Shown in pieces: positions 11,203-23,839 of a stretch of 64,000 nucleotides of DNA. How positions within the stretch are numbered: position 1 is the first letter of the stretch; each line of letters opens with the position of its first letter. A program made the position numbers and the translations under genes. Source of the DNA: Bombyx mori. Taxonomy: Eukaryota; Arthropoda; Insecta; Lepidoptera; Bombycidae. Location: positions 12,401,501 through 12,465,500 of the forward strand of contig NC_085112.1 of assembly GCF_030269925.1 (NCBI RefSeq), read 5' to 3'. The notes beneath the pieces were generated by a model. The model saw only the letters and a program-made list of their open reading frames with translations, had not been told where the DNA came from and made no database searches.

Positions 11203-11598
11203 GGTCACGCAGTAGTCCAAATTCGAGTATAATTAATTGAAATTATAAGGTTGAACATTATCATGGTTCTATTGTCAAAGACTTATTATACTTCTATAAT
11301 CACAGATTTTACCAAAACTACACTATAGACAAATAATATTAAAGATTAACAATATTAGTCTATTCTCAATTTGACCACACAGACTTGGCCAATAAACAAA
11401 GAGTGTGTGTGTCAAATACATGGTCGTGTGTGTAATGTTATTTTGTTGATTTAATGTAATATTAATGAATAATTAAAAAAAAAAAATTGGCATTCTGCAC
11501 TCTTTCACTATATTCTCTATAAGTGTGGGAAATTTCATACTCCTCCGTCCACGCAATTTTCGTAAAAAGGGGTACAAAGTTTTTGCTTCTTGCTGATA
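11203..11598 (+). repeat. Family X copy 1, duplicate
   Basis: Duplicate of 6849-7244 with no difference noticed. Confidence 0.7.
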
Positions 11599-12241
11599 TA
11601 GAAGAAGACTGAAACATTAACTTAAATTACATTTCCGTATGTTAAACGCGAAATCGCTGTTATGCTAACAAACTTACACACAAAAGTTTCGAACCGTTAA
11701 TCAAGGCAAGAGTAAGGGTCACCTCCAAATCTTCTTGACCCCTCAACACCATTCAACGTTATCACCCTTTACTTTACTCGGACAACGTTTGGGATCGCAT
11801 TAAACTGGATCCTGTTTACGAAGGGACATTTCCACATAAAGAATCCAATTAGGAGGCGACAGGTGGCTGCACAATTTGTGTTTAGTACAAAAACATGTGC
11901 AAGAGAGGTAAGGGTTAAATGCTTTGATGTCCCTTTAAGGATTTATTGCTTTCAGGCCGAAACGCGTATTTGAGCGGAGATTCAAACGAGGGTTGGGAAA
12001 TGACTTTATTTTCATTGAAATATTTTCGAATGGAATGATTTTGTGAATTCGAATTATATTGAATTTCGTAATTCACATTCTGAAGTATGATTTTAGTTCT
12101 CCATGAGGTACGTTATGTTATGGTTACGTTACGACTCAATGAGGTGTTTGAAAAGTTACAAGTTCACAGCGCTTTGTCATTGGAAGCATACGAATTACGA
12201 ATGTCATTTTTGAGTCGCACTGCCTAGTTTTAAATGCTAGT

Positions 12242-12873
12242 GGTCACCCAGCGGTCGAAATTCGACCATGATTATTAATTTAAACTATAAGTTTGAGTAT
12301 TATTATAGTTCTATTGTCAAAGGTTTTACTTCTATAATCAAAGATTATGCCAAGGCTACACTATAGACAAATAATATTAAAGACAGACTTTATACAATAA
12401 CAAAAATCAGCTCGCTGAGTTTCTCGCCGGATCTTCTCAGCGGGTCGCGATTCCGATCCGGTAGTAGATTCATTCGCGAAGCAGCTACTCTGGAGTTGTT
12501 AGGTCTCCTTCGGAGGCGCTCGGGTAGCTGTTAGCAAATCCCACCCCTCCTGGCTGAGCTTTTGCTCGCCCACCTGTCCTGGTGAAACTGGAAAGGCCTC
12601 CGGGCCACCAGTAATCATTCAATCATAAAAAAAAAAACAATAACAAAAATTTGACAATAAACAAAAGAGTATGCGTGAGTGTGTCAAATACATGGTAATG
12701 TGTGTAATATTTTTTAATCGATTTAATGTATTAATAATGTAAAATAAATAATTAAAATACCATCTGCACTCCTTCTCCATATTCTCTATAAGTGTGGGAA
12801 ATTTATATTATTTATTTTCATACTCCTCCGTCTACGCAATTTTCGTAAAAAGAGGTACACAGTTTTTGCTTCA
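12242..12873 (+). repeat. Family X copy 2, duplicate
   Basis: Duplicate of 7888-8519, including the inserted LINE tail, so that insertion predates the duplication. Confidence 0.7.
12408..12636 (+). mobile_element. Jockey-like LINE 3' end, duplicate
   Basis: Duplicate of 8054-8282 with the same 14-bp flanking repeats. Confidence 0.9.
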
Positions 12874-13684
12874 CGTATTAATATTTATATAAGATGTCTA
12901 GAGTACATTCTAATTTGAGAATATTCGATGTCAGCACTGGTTCTGATATTTTTATCCTATTAATGAAACGAAATCTGAGTTAGGGACCTAAAAGAAATAA
13001 ATAAAAAAAAACGCCTGATTCTCTATATTAATTTAATAATATATTTTTGCCCATTCCTCAAAATCAAACCTGAAGGGATATGAAAACATAATATATTTTC
13101 GTAGCCTTCGCGATTCTAAGAAGAACGCCTTTAATTTTGATGAAAGCGAAAACGATATCAAGCGTTTGCGAATTTTCATCTGGAATCTTCCATGTTTTTT
13201 CGATCTCGAATTTTTCTCTTTGTAGTCATTTTTATGTAATTTCCGTGGCTTTTCTGTAGGATATCATCAAAAAGGTCAAAAATATTTAACTACCCTCGTA
13301 GTTCTGGTATATTCAGGATTCAAATTGTAAATTCAAGCAATTAATACATTTTAAGTCTTTCATTTTTATAAGTTCCACTTACTCTTCCACTAGCTTTCAC
13401 TCAATTCAGAAGTTAAGCTTACTTATTAATTTATCTTAATTATGTTTTATTCTCTAATTAAAATTTATAACTAAAACCTTACCCAAAATCAAAACGCACA
13501 TATATTAATTTGTTTTCCACATTCACTGAGCAGGAAGTCGACAAACTCTGAAAGTATTTTCCATTGGATCGAGGAATAATATCGTTGTTTTCGAAAACTC
13601 TCTCTCCAAGCGAGATGTGGAATTTTGATTTTGTCTTTCTCAGTAAAACTGAATGACTTGTGATTTTAATGTCTCTACATTTTA

Positions 13685-13931
13685 TTTTTATTTTTTTATT
13701 GCTTAGATGGATGGACGAGCTCACAACCCACCTGGTGTTAAGTGGTTACTGGAGCCCATGGACATCTACAACGTAAATGCGCCACCCACCTCGAGATATA
13801 AGTTCTAAGATCTCAGTATAGTTACAATGGCTACCCCATCCTTCGAACCGAAACGCATTACTGCTTTACGGCGGAAATAGGCGGGGTGGTGGTACCTATC
13901 CGTGCGGACTCCCAAGAGGTCCTACCACCAC
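13685..13931 (-). mobile_element. Bm1-type SINE tail, duplicate
   Basis: Duplicate of 9331-9577. Confidence 0.85.
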
Positions 13932-13942
13932 ATACATTTTCG

Positions 13943-13995
13943 TAATATATTTTCGTAGCCTTCGCGATTCTAAGAAGAACGCCTAATCTACTACT
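13943..13995 (+). repeat. Templated filler block unique to copy B
   Basis: These 53 bp replace 35 bp of copy A. The first 42 bp (13943-13984) equal 13089-13130 in the same orientation; the last 11 bp (AATCTACTACT) have no obvious source. This accounts exactly for the 18-bp change in offset between the copies. Confidence 0.9.
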
Positions 13996-14008
13996 ATTTT
14001 ATTGAATA

Positions 14009-14299
14009 CTAGCTGACCCGGCAGACTTCGTAGTGCCTCAACCGATAAATAAAAGACCTAAACTTTTGTATAAAATAAACTTAAAACAAACAAAAGGAAT
14101 CCGTCCGACGGGGGACACATCAAAGGAAAAACAAAATTGTTCTTTTTATTTAATTCCGAGCATATTCATATTTATCTATCCTTTTAAACCTTCCCTGGAA
14201 TTCCACAAATAATTCAAGACCAAAATTAGCCAAATCGGTTCAGCCGTTCTCGAGTTTTAGCGAGACTAACGAACAGCAATTCATTTTTATATATATAGA
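14009..14299 (-). mobile_element. Non-autonomous Helitron, duplicate
   Basis: Duplicate of 9637-9927 with the same TC and CTAG ends. Confidence 0.75.
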
Positions 14300-14911
14300 T
14301 ATTGCAATAGTTCGACGTAATTTGTCTTCCGAGTGTAAGAAGTTTATCGGAGAATGGGCAGCAACACTCTCTGATTACATTAGCATATTACATTACAACC
14401 ATTACATTGGACGTAATACATTGCAAGTTGACATTGCTAGCCCGGGTAGTTACCTCTATTCTGCTTGTTTGGTGACGAAGTACTTGTATGTTGTAGTATG
14501 TACGATTTTTTTATTTGGACGATGTCCATGGATGGCTATTTCGAAACTTTATTTTTCAGCGCAGACATGGACATTCAATCTGAATTGATGAAGGATTGCT
14601 TAATGAATTATGAATTAAGCCAATCAAAAATTTATACGTTTTCTTTAATTAGTTAATTTGTCGAAAGTGTAATTTAAAAGAAACTCAAGTATGCAGAGTG
14701 CGCTACAAGTAATGAATTATATAAAGCTTGAATATAATTAGTTTATTGCGCAGACAAGTTCAATGTTCACTGGATGGCGTAGTCACCTTCATTTGTATAC
14801 ATTACGTTGTACCTACTCACCTTGAGAGACGAATTTGATAATACAATGCAGTACTCCAAAACAAAAAAAAACATACGTTGAAGATAATAGTAAAAATTTT
14901 AATTCTAGCGC

Positions 14912-15112
14912 GCCGTTCAGGAGTGACATCATAAGATCCATACTACCTGGAGCCTCTACGCTCATCCACAGTGCGTTTCCAGAGATATTTTTTGCCACGT
15001 ACCATCCGGCTATGGAATGAGCTCCCCTGGCATTGCTGACGTCCATGAGCGACGGTAACCACTCATCATTAGGTGGGCCGTATGCTCGTCTGCCTATACG
15101 GCAATAAAAAAA
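14912..15112 (+). mobile_element. CR1-like LINE 3' end, duplicate
   Basis: Duplicate of 10540-10740 with the same internal deletion. Confidence 0.7.
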
Positions 15113-15125
15113 AAATAGCGACCAG

Positions 15126-15389
15126 TTTTTTTTTATTGCTTAGATGGGCGGACGAGCTCACAGCCCACCTGGTGTTAAGTGGTAACTGAATTCTATAGAC
15201 ATCTAGAACGTAAATGCGCCACCCACCTTGATATAAGTTCTAAGGTCTCAAGTATAGTTACAACGGCTGCCCCACCCTTCAAATCGAAGCGCATTACTGC
15301 TTCACGATAGAAATAGGCGGGGCGGTGGTACCTACCCGTGCGGACTCACAAGAGGTCCTACCACCAGTAATTACGCAAATTATAATTTT
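15126..15389 (-). mobile_element. Bm1-type SINE, duplicate
   Basis: Duplicate of 10754-11017. To its right comes unrelated DNA (GCTACTTCTAACTAC), probably the original flank of the unit. Confidence 0.85.
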
Positions 15390-16661
15390 GCTACTTCTAA
15401 CTACTAAGTTCTAACTAGTAAGACTAAGTTCTGTATTTATTAGTTGCAATGAATTGTATGAAGAGTTAGTGGACTAGGATACAAGCTTATTATTAACTGA
15501 AAATGTATTCAATGTCACTCTTTCGATATACATGAAGAAGCCGAGAAACGACCGGAATATTTTCAAAAATCCTTGTAAAATAATTATCATTCATTAAAAT
15601 GCATACATAATGTCTTTCAAGGAAAACAAGAAAGAAAACGTTTACAAAGAACTTACTTAATTAAATAGCTTAGCACTTTGCACTCTACCGTTTTCTTAAA
15701 CAATTGTCTTTTTAACGCAATTGTTTTTATCTTACGCTTTTGAACTTAATTTGAAAAGCTCTATTTTTCCACAAGCCTTTTAGGGGTTTTTTTAATATAA
15801 CATTTTTCTATCAGAAACATTTTCAAGTGAATCCTTTCCGTTTCCTCGGATTCGGCTATACAACTACATTGTATCTCGAATTGTCGTCTACTTCAAAAGA
15901 AAATTTGTTTTATCTTCATTTCCCTTCAGACTTGGGATTAACGAAGTAACTTGTTGATTAACGGAGTGAATCTTTAATATATTAATTCCTACGAAGTTGT
16001 CAACAGGATTTTCCTTTTCATGAGGTTATGTAATATCATTCTGAAAAAACTCCATAAATCTAAATTTCCGAAAAACATGTACCCGAACACAATCTGACTA
16101 AGCATCATGGAAGATATTTAATTAAAGATTTCGTTAATGTAAATATAAGTTGTATTAAATTAGGGCACTTATCATCGCAGAATATAATTATTATTGCTAC
16201 TCCAGCAACTCTTTATAAGATTGACAAAAGCTACCGCACTGTGAATTGTGGAGAGGCTAGTGTGGAGAACAAGGAAATTTTTCAACCGTTAGGTGGTAAT
16301 TAAATAATTTCAAGTAAAATTTTTGATTATTAGACCCATTCAAGTCGTCCGTGTCCACGAAAATTGTAAAGTATTTAAAACGTCGAAAATAATAATATAA
16401 CGGCAATTAAAAAAAACGCATTTATAATTACGCAGTTATAATTATGTCCAGGAATTGCGAAAATAAGAAAAAATAAAAAACCAAACATTATTTATGGAGT
16501 TCACCGATATAAAGTCAATGTTACTCAAATATTGTCTTTGTTGTGACTAGCTCATGATCTATACTTATAGTAATATTAAAAGGTTATTGCAAGTGTCGGG
16601 TAAGTACCCGCCACATTTTTGTGCGTGAAGGGGCAGTGAACCCATTTTGAGACATGTCATC
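15390..16661. other. AT-rich intergenic DNA
   Basis: No gene or recognised repeat. Confidence 0.55.
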
Positions 16662-16848
16662 TTTTTTTTTTATCTATACTAGTAACCTCGAGGGGTTGTA
16701 CTAAATTCTTCGAAGTAGGTGAGCTCACGGGGTTCTAACCTGAGGACGTTGCTAACACTAGCCCTAACAAGAGGAGTGCTTCGCAGAATCTACCACCGGA
16801 TCAGAAACGCGACCCACTGAAAAGATCTGGCGAGAAACTCATTGGGCT
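16662..16848 (-). mobile_element. SINE-like relic, relative of 2588-2900
   Basis: T run at 16662, then the same order of blocks as 2588-2900 (AGTAACCTCG, GCTTCGCAGAATCTACCACC, GAGAAACTCA), more diverged. The orientation is the same. Confidence 0.55.
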
Positions 16849-16998
16849 TATGCCATCGAAGTCTCGATTGTACTATTTAAAGACTATATCATCTTTTATA
16901 TGCAATGCTTGGCGACAGAAATAGATCGGACGGCTTATCTTCTCATGCGGGCTCATTATATACCCTAAAACTTGATACTGTACTGGAATAGCAGTTGT

Positions 16999-17109
16999 AG
17001 GCAGCGGCTTGGCTCTGCCCCTGGCATTGCTGAAGTCCATGGGCGACGGTAACCACTCACCATCAGGTGGGCCGTATGCTCGTCTGTCTACAAGGGCAAT
17101 AAAAAAAAA
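16999..17109 (+). mobile_element. CR1-like LINE 3' end fragment
   Basis: The 110 bp start AGGCAGCGGCTTGGCTCTGC and end GGGCAATAAAAAAAAA. They match the end of the LINE gene at 35261-35690 (reverse complement). Confidence 0.75.
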
Positions 17110-18611
17110 TCTAAATTACTACGGTTCCTCCTAACGTCTTTAAATAAAGTCCAATGCGCGATCTAAGACAAATTAAATTTACTTTCCCTCGCTTAGCCGG
17201 AGAATCATGGATCAGAATATTTTCGTGTGATCATAGCTGTAGATCCTGAGTAATTTGAAGTTACAACAAAGAAGATGCATGGCGTTAAAAAAAAAAGAGA
17301 AATCTACCATTCCGGTATAATATTTCATTTGATCTGCTCTTTAATGACATCTGAGACTGTTCCAGATCATTATTGATTGCTACTAAGTTGTTCAAATTGT
17401 ATTATTCTTCACCATGCAGCATAATAGTTGTCGATTCAATTACGCTTATTTACATTCTGAATTAAGTTAATATGTGTCTACTGAAAGTTAAATTCATTCG
17501 GTCGCGTTCGTTGAATGGAAAAATGCCTGAAGAATAAGACTTTTTTTTTTGTGTGAATTTGCATAATTTGGCGTTACAATAATACCTCACGAGCAATCTC
17601 GAAAATTTTTTTAACCAGTTTTTGTGTCGAATTTTTTAATCCAGTATGATTTTCTACTGCAGTCAACTTCTATAATTAATAAATATATAGCCTTTTAGTA
17701 TGCCTAGTAAGTTCAGCTAATGGCCGTCCTAATGGAAAATAGTTACCGCCACGCACGATCGTTGGAATCCAATATCCAATGTCAAGATCAGGATTTCTGT
17801 TTGAAATATTATTATTTTTCCTAAATATTTAATATTTGTTTCTATAATAATTTACTAAAAAACCATTATATAAAGGGTAACAAACACTTTTAAATTTTTA
17901 TATAAAGAAGAAAATGATTACTACATTACATACATACTGACACTACATTAATACTGTTCAAAATAATTCTTTCCGCAGCCTTACTTTAACGCACCCATTT
18001 AAATAAACTAAATTCAATCCACCCCATCACTTTGTCTATCACTTTATTACTTTGTACATTAAGATACCCGAAATCTTGGCACCACTTTTGTCTCAAGATA
18101 AGACCTTGACAACCGACACGAAATACCATTCAGGCAGACATTTATTATTCAATCTCCGACATGACTTGGAAATTCACGCTTTAAGTATTAAATATTAGGT
18201 AAATTGCGCTGCCGAATGTATTGTCGGACAGTAATTTATAATTCAATTGGATCAACCTCCGGATTATTTGGCGTAACAGGAACAAATCAATTATTTACGT
18301 ACGACCTGAATACTATTACTCGATTTGGGCCCTTCAGTCGTAAACTGCGACACTTGCTAACGGTCTATTTGTATAAGCAATAAACTCTGATACTTTTACG
18401 GTCCCCGAGGTCATTCACTTTGTGGAACTTTGTTAAATATTGAAAGAGATTTCATTTAAATTTCCATTTACAAGTTGTGCGGCTTATCTTTAAGCGGGGC
18501 AAGAATTTTCAAAAATGTTCTTGTTATATAAAAATCACCGCACAGATGCACCCAAGGGATTGAAATCTAATTCATCCAATAGCTTCTCAAAAAATAAAGA
18601 AATATATACCG
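17110..18611. other. AT-rich intergenic DNA
   Basis: No gene or recognised repeat. Confidence 0.55.
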
Positions 18612-19036
18612 GAGAATTCACAATTATTAACACTATCGTCAGACGTAGGGGCGAATAGGGTGATCGAGCTAGAGAGAAATAATGAGTACACCAATCACGT
18701 TTGTTGTCTTAGAACAATTTAGAAATCTTCTCTTGACGTTAGCAAACGAAAACGAATAAGTGGGATAATGGTTGGTAAGTGTGATGGCGTCTATGCGTTT
18801 CCGTCGGCTAGGCGTATTTGAGTATTAAGGGGTAAGCAGCGGCTTGACTCTGCCCCTGGTATTGCTGAAGTCCATGGGTGACGGTAACCATTCACCATCA
18901 GATGGGCCGAATACTCGTCTGCCTACAAGGGCAATAAAAAAAAGGCTCTGTCGTAGCACGAAGTTAACAGAGTTCCGACGATACCTTAATCGTGTGGGTT
19001 TCGTTTAGCTACCAAACTAATGACCGTCTCTGACAT
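18612..19036 (+). repeat. Unclassified repeat family Y, copy 1, interrupted
   Basis: It matches 40053-40395 in long blocks (TTAGAACAATTTAGAAATC, CTTGACGTTAGCAAACG, CTCTGTCGTAGCACGAAGTT, ACCAAACTAATGACCG). A CR1-like tail splits it at 18814-18940. It lacks about 45 bp present in the other copy. No ORF. Confidence 0.7.
18814..18940 (+). mobile_element. CR1-like LINE 3' end inserted in family Y
   Basis: The sequence runs from GAGTATTAAGGGGTAAGCAG to GGGCAATAAAAAAAA. The uninterrupted family Y copy reads TCGGCTAGGCTCTGTCG across this point, and AGGC is found on both sides, a short target duplication. Confidence 0.75.
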
Positions 19037-19418
19037 ATAGATCAGTTAAAGAAGCATTTTATGATCTTGTCTTGAAGCTCCTCTTGAGCTTGTCTTGAAG
19101 CGCTTGTCATGTTGTTATGTTACTAAATTCCACAGAGGCTCTTATAAATCATTCCATTTTCAAAAATGAACTGAAAAATCAATGGAAAACGCAAACGTCT
19201 GCGTTGCTCAAAGAAATGTCAATAGACGACAAGAAAATTTATCTCTTCCGCACGGAAATTGAAATTTTGACCTCCGTCCGCCCGGGAGTCACACCGCAGG
19301 CCTTTGGATGATACAATTGGACTTTGAGATTTAACTTTGATAACAAATAGACGAAGTTTAATAGGGCTTGTTGCTGTGTTATACGCAGCCAAATTTATTT
19401 ATTGTATTCTGTTGTTTT

Positions 19419-19786
19419 GTAACGAAGTTCTTTATGAGACGATGCGGAGGGGTACCCTAACCTGGAAAAAACGTCCGTAACGTAAGATTTTTATTAGTAA
19501 TGCACGACACAGTGTACGACTTAGCTTTGTAATTACGTACAAAAAATAACATATTTTTTTATCATTCGTTGACCACGATCTCAGACCGTTCGTTTGCGCA
19601 ATACACTAACTCTTATGCAAACAACCGTGAATGAATTGTACCACAATAAGTTCGCACGTTACCGAGCGACCTTGGGTTGTTGCGAAACCTCCAGTTTTAA
19701 TATCTTTATACCTCGAATAGAACTTAAAATTAATATTTTTAAAATAAGGAGCTTCATGCCTATCCGGTGTCCCACGACACCACACA
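19419..19786 (+). repeat. Unclassified repeat family Z, copy 1
   Basis: An inverted counterpart lies at 53824-54227. Shared blocks include AACGTCCGTAACGTAAGATT, AATAACATATTTTTTTATC and GGTTGTTGCGAAACCTCCAG. The ends carry related inverted sequences (AACGAAGTTCTTTA and AAGGAGCTTCATGCC), suggesting a non-autonomous DNA element. No ORF spans it. Confidence 0.65.
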
Positions 19787-20925
19787 TTTTTTTTTGTTGA
19801 TAGTACAATTTGAATCAACGTACTTGCCTTTAGAATTGAAGAAAGGATTGTTTAAGTTTAAGGATGTCCATGATCACAGGCTCTTTTAGGTCACTTCACT
19901 AATTTTTTTATTAAGGTTAAAAGATATAACATAAATATGGTTAAAGAATATTTTACTATGATCGGGTATGTGGTTCATTGACGTAGTTAGTATCCCCGGA
20001 TCGTCGTGGATAATTGTAGTTCTTACCCTGTCTAACCCTTCAGCTATTTAATCTACATTGGCTAATTAGGAGGTGTGAGTGTAAGATCGTTGGTGTGGTT
20101 ATGTAATGGGTTAAACTTTATTCGAAACACCGTGCCACAGTTCTTATATTTAGGTTGATTAATTCTGATTCAATGTAAGGACTATAAAAAATGTGGGTTG
20201 ATATCAGGTAGAAGAACACTCATCCATCGAGATCAGGTTAAACATATGACGAACAGGACGTATAATATTATTCAAATAAATTATTCATATGAACTCAAAA
20301 ACATTATGTTCTGATTATATCAACATACCTACCTAAAAAAGTCCATTTATATTCTTGCTTACTCTAAAAACTTTCTTAAAAGGAATTCTTGTATCTGGTC
20401 CTTAGTTATGGTAATGAAGGCCGACTGAGTCGAACACTTGAATAAATTGTTGCCAAGGTTTGTGACTATGAATAAATTCATCCGATCAATGGTGTTGTGG
20501 TATATCGACAAAGGAAGGTCCTGACAATACACAGTTTTGGGTATTTGTCTTTTATCTAAAAGATTAGAGTTAGTTATTGTTGATTATAAATTTTCCCAAT
20601 GAAGCAAGATTCTTGGTACTGTGATGCTATAAATTATTATCTTACAGAAGGGCACGCTTCCTAATAAATGCTTACCTATATCATGCTGATGATCCAGAAG
20701 AATGTTGAATGATTGTTTCACTGATATACATAAAAATACAAGCTATTGGTAATGTTTTATTGTACGTAGTACGAAATGTGTTGAAAATTGTTATTTTATA
20801 TTGATATTTTAAGTTCATTAAAGTCAATCTATTCTTGTAGATTAAAAGCATTCGCAAGTCGCAGCTCGTGGTCTGTGTAGTTAAATGGACACTAAGGCCT
20901 ACTGACATCATAAAATAAACAAGTT
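19787..20925. other. AT-rich intergenic DNA
   Basis: No gene or recognised repeat. Confidence 0.55.
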
Positions 20926-21170
20926 TACTGGTGGTAGGAGCTCTTGTGAGTCCGCGCGGGTAGGTACCACCACCCTGCCTATTTCTGCCGTGAAGCAGTA
21001 ATGCGTTTCGGTTTGAAGGGTGGGGCAGCCGTTGTAACTATACTTGAGACCTTAGAAGTTATATCTCAAGGGGGGTGGCGCATTTACGTCGTAGATGTCT
21101 ATGGGTTCCAATAACCACTTAACACCAAGTGGGCTGTGAGATCGTCCACCAACCTAAGTAATAAAAAAAA
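20926..21170 (+). mobile_element. Bm1-type SINE tail
   Basis: Begins TTTACTGGTGGTAGG, carries all tail blocks and ends CTAAGTAATAAAAAAAA. Confidence 0.85.
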
Positions 21171-21463
21171 TGCTGTCCATATCAAGATACTTTTGAATTG
21201 GACCACAGTTGATTCGCAGTAGTGTTACCAACATCAAATTCTGCTACACGACCTTATAATAAATAAACCTTATAATGAAAGAGAGTCCACTGTTTGACTG
21301 AAAAAACGGTAAAATCACTGGTCTATGAAGTCTATAAATAGAATTCAGAATTTCGAATGCAGAATGTTTAGTTGAAGACTACAATTGTAATTTTCAAGTT
21401 CAATTTCTAGTATCATAGATTAATAAATAATATGATCGTTGGTTTCAGTGAATTAAAAATTAA

Positions 21464-22076
21464 GTGTTGTGTTGTGTTGTAGTCCTAGGGTACCCCGCTG
21501 GTACATAGGGCCCTCACAAGTTGTCTCCACTTTACCCTGTCTTGCGCTTGCTCTTTAACATCACTCCAGGTCACGTTGGCAGTCCTCGTCTCACTCTCTA
21601 CGGTGCGTCGCCAAGTGTGTACAGGGCGACCAGGTCTTCTCCTGCCAAGCGGTTGCCACTCAAACGCGATTGATGCTGCGTTGACTCCGCTGCGCCGTAG
21701 AGTGTATCCTATCCAACGCCATATCCGATGAGCAATGTCTTGCGCGACGGGATTTTGGTCACATTTAGTCCAAATGTCTTTATTAGAGATAGTGGCCGGC
21801 CAGAATATGCGGAGTATCGACCTCAAGCACTTATTTACAAATACCTGCAGTCGGTTCGTGAGTGTCTTGGTCACTCTCCAGGTCTCACATCCGAACAGGA
21901 GAACACTCTTGACAATGGAATCGAACAGGGTCATCTTGATCCGACGAGTCATGACACTTGACTCCCAGACGGGTTTCAACTGCGCGAAAGCACCCCTGGC
22001 TTTCCTAATTCGTATCTCTATATCTTCGTCCGAACCACCCTGATTTGATATGGAACTCCCCAGATATGTAAACTTC
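21464..22076 (-). pseudogene. RTE-like LINE reverse transcriptase C-terminus and tail
   Basis: The minus frame from about 22076 to the TAG at 21485 reads roughly 198 codons: KFTYLGSSISNQGG, then LLFGCETWRVT, LRSILRIFWP, WRWIGYTLRR, GRRRPGRPVHTWRR and DRVKWRQLVRAL. These are the post-polymerase blocks of RTE-type enzymes, including the usual (Y/F)GCETW motif. The catalytic core and endonuclease are missing, as expected for a 5'-truncated copy. After the stop, short ACAAC repeats (21464-21484) fit the simple-repeat 3' ends of RTE elements. The frame is intact over the part retained. Confidence 0.8.
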
Positions 22077-23437
22077 TGTGTAAAATTAAGTGCGTAAGTT
22101 AAATTTAGTTGCGGTTTTTTTGTAACGAACTAAATTCGTAATTATTATATTTTAAAGCCCAATGATGGAAAATATTGCTTTGTAAACAGATAAAAATCAG
22201 CGTGACTGAAAGTACTATACTGAAAGGACTATATAATTTTCGATTAAGATTTAAATTCATTCATTTCCTTTTTTAAGTTTCCTCTTGATATTTTTTTCTT
22301 TATCCACGAAATTTTGTCTGTAAGAGGAAAGTAAATGTATCAAATAATAATAATAATAATGTATCAAATAATTATATCAAAAATAAAATTAGTAATACAC
22401 ATGAATGAACAAGAGAGATAATTAAGGAGTCCGATACATCCTCATCCCGGGAGGCATGATGTTAATTTCCTTTGTCGGTAAATAACAGCCAATCTAATGT
22501 TCCCATTATTCCCAAATAATACGTACGAGTAAATAATATGTAATACATGATTGTAGGTTGAAGGGAATCATTATTGTCTCTCGTGTTTCCCGTGTAATGT
22601 TCAGATGAAAGGATATTTTTAAGCATGTTTTTGGATTCGCGTCGATAGAAGGGTCGTTTAAGATAAATTTTCCGTAATGAAGGTTTATTTTGGTCTATAA
22701 TTGGAATAACAATTTCCTTACGGTAAGAATAGAAATAATTATCGGACATTTATAAGAAGACTTCGAAAAAGTCGTATTTAGGAAAATTTAACAAAGAAAA
22801 TTTTTCGTCACTGAAGTCCTTCGTAAAAGTAAATCCTAAACTGTCAAAGTATTTATTGATAAGGAAAAGACAACATGTCGCAAATTTATACACATTTAAA
22901 TTTTATATAAGATACTAAACCTTGTTTGCTATATATCCTTTAAGGACTACAGTACATAGTAACTTCAGTTCCAAATTAAAATTACTGAAGTTATTTAATT
23001 CCGAAAACTGTTTGTTAAAATGATTGTGCTCGTGTTATTTAACAGTACGCCTTTATCTAGGCTTGAAGTAAATACTGAAATAGAAACAAAAACATTCAAA
23101 ACTCTTTAATTCCATAAAAATCCTTCCACAAGCCATTCAATATTTATAATGCCAAATTCAACAGTATAAACACGACTAAAATGGGAATAATAGAAAAATC
23201 CATGTATGGGAAATGTTTTGCTTCATTTTCTTGGCAAAACAAGCCGGATTGTCGTCGAGTTTTGCGAAGAGAAAAATAAAAGTAATCTCCGTGGTAGGAC
23301 GAAGAAAACTGTATTATACACTATTTTGTTTTTACTTCCGCGAAAAGATTATGTGAAGATTTTGAAAATATTCTTTCGGAAGTTTGAATGTTTCATAAAT
23401 TTATAGCACTGCTTAATAAATCTATATATTAACACCT
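22077..23437. other. AT-rich intergenic DNA with an AAT microsatellite
   Basis: No gene recognised. A short AAT run lies at about 22342-22362. Confidence 0.55.
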
Positions 23438-23839
23438 GAAGCAAAAACTTTGTATCCCTTTTTACGAAAATTGCGCGAACGGAGGAGTATGAAATTTTGC
23501 ACACTTATAGAGAATATAGAGAAGCACTTCTTCTCTATATTACAATGCTAATATTTTTTTAAAATAATGCATAAAAGATACATTAAATCAATAAAGAAAA
23601 CATTACACACACTACATACCATGTATTTGACGCACACACGCAAGCATACTATTTATTGTCAAACTTTTGTTCTTGGCGTCTGTTGTCAAATTGAGAATAG
23701 ATTAAAAATATTGTTTGTCTTTGTTAAAAAAATTTATAGTGGCGAAATTTGTAATTATAGAAGTATAAAATACAATCATAATAGTGTACAAACTTACAAT
23801 TCCAATTAATTAAAGTCGAATTTCGACTACTGCGGGACC
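23438..23839 (-). repeat. Family X, copy 3
   Basis: Inverted relative of 6849-7244 and 7888-8519, from GAAGCAAAAACTTTGTA to CGACTACTGCGGGACC. It lies outside the tandem duplication, so X is an interspersed family. Confidence 0.65.

Larger units (their letters stand above)
11019..15389 (+). repeat. Tandem duplication, copy B
   Basis: Direct repeat of 6665-11017. The joint reads ...AATTTT-A-TATCAG..., one extra base between unit end and unit start, and there is no long homology at the unit ends. Copy B differs mainly by the replaced block at 13943-13995. Confidence 0.95.
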
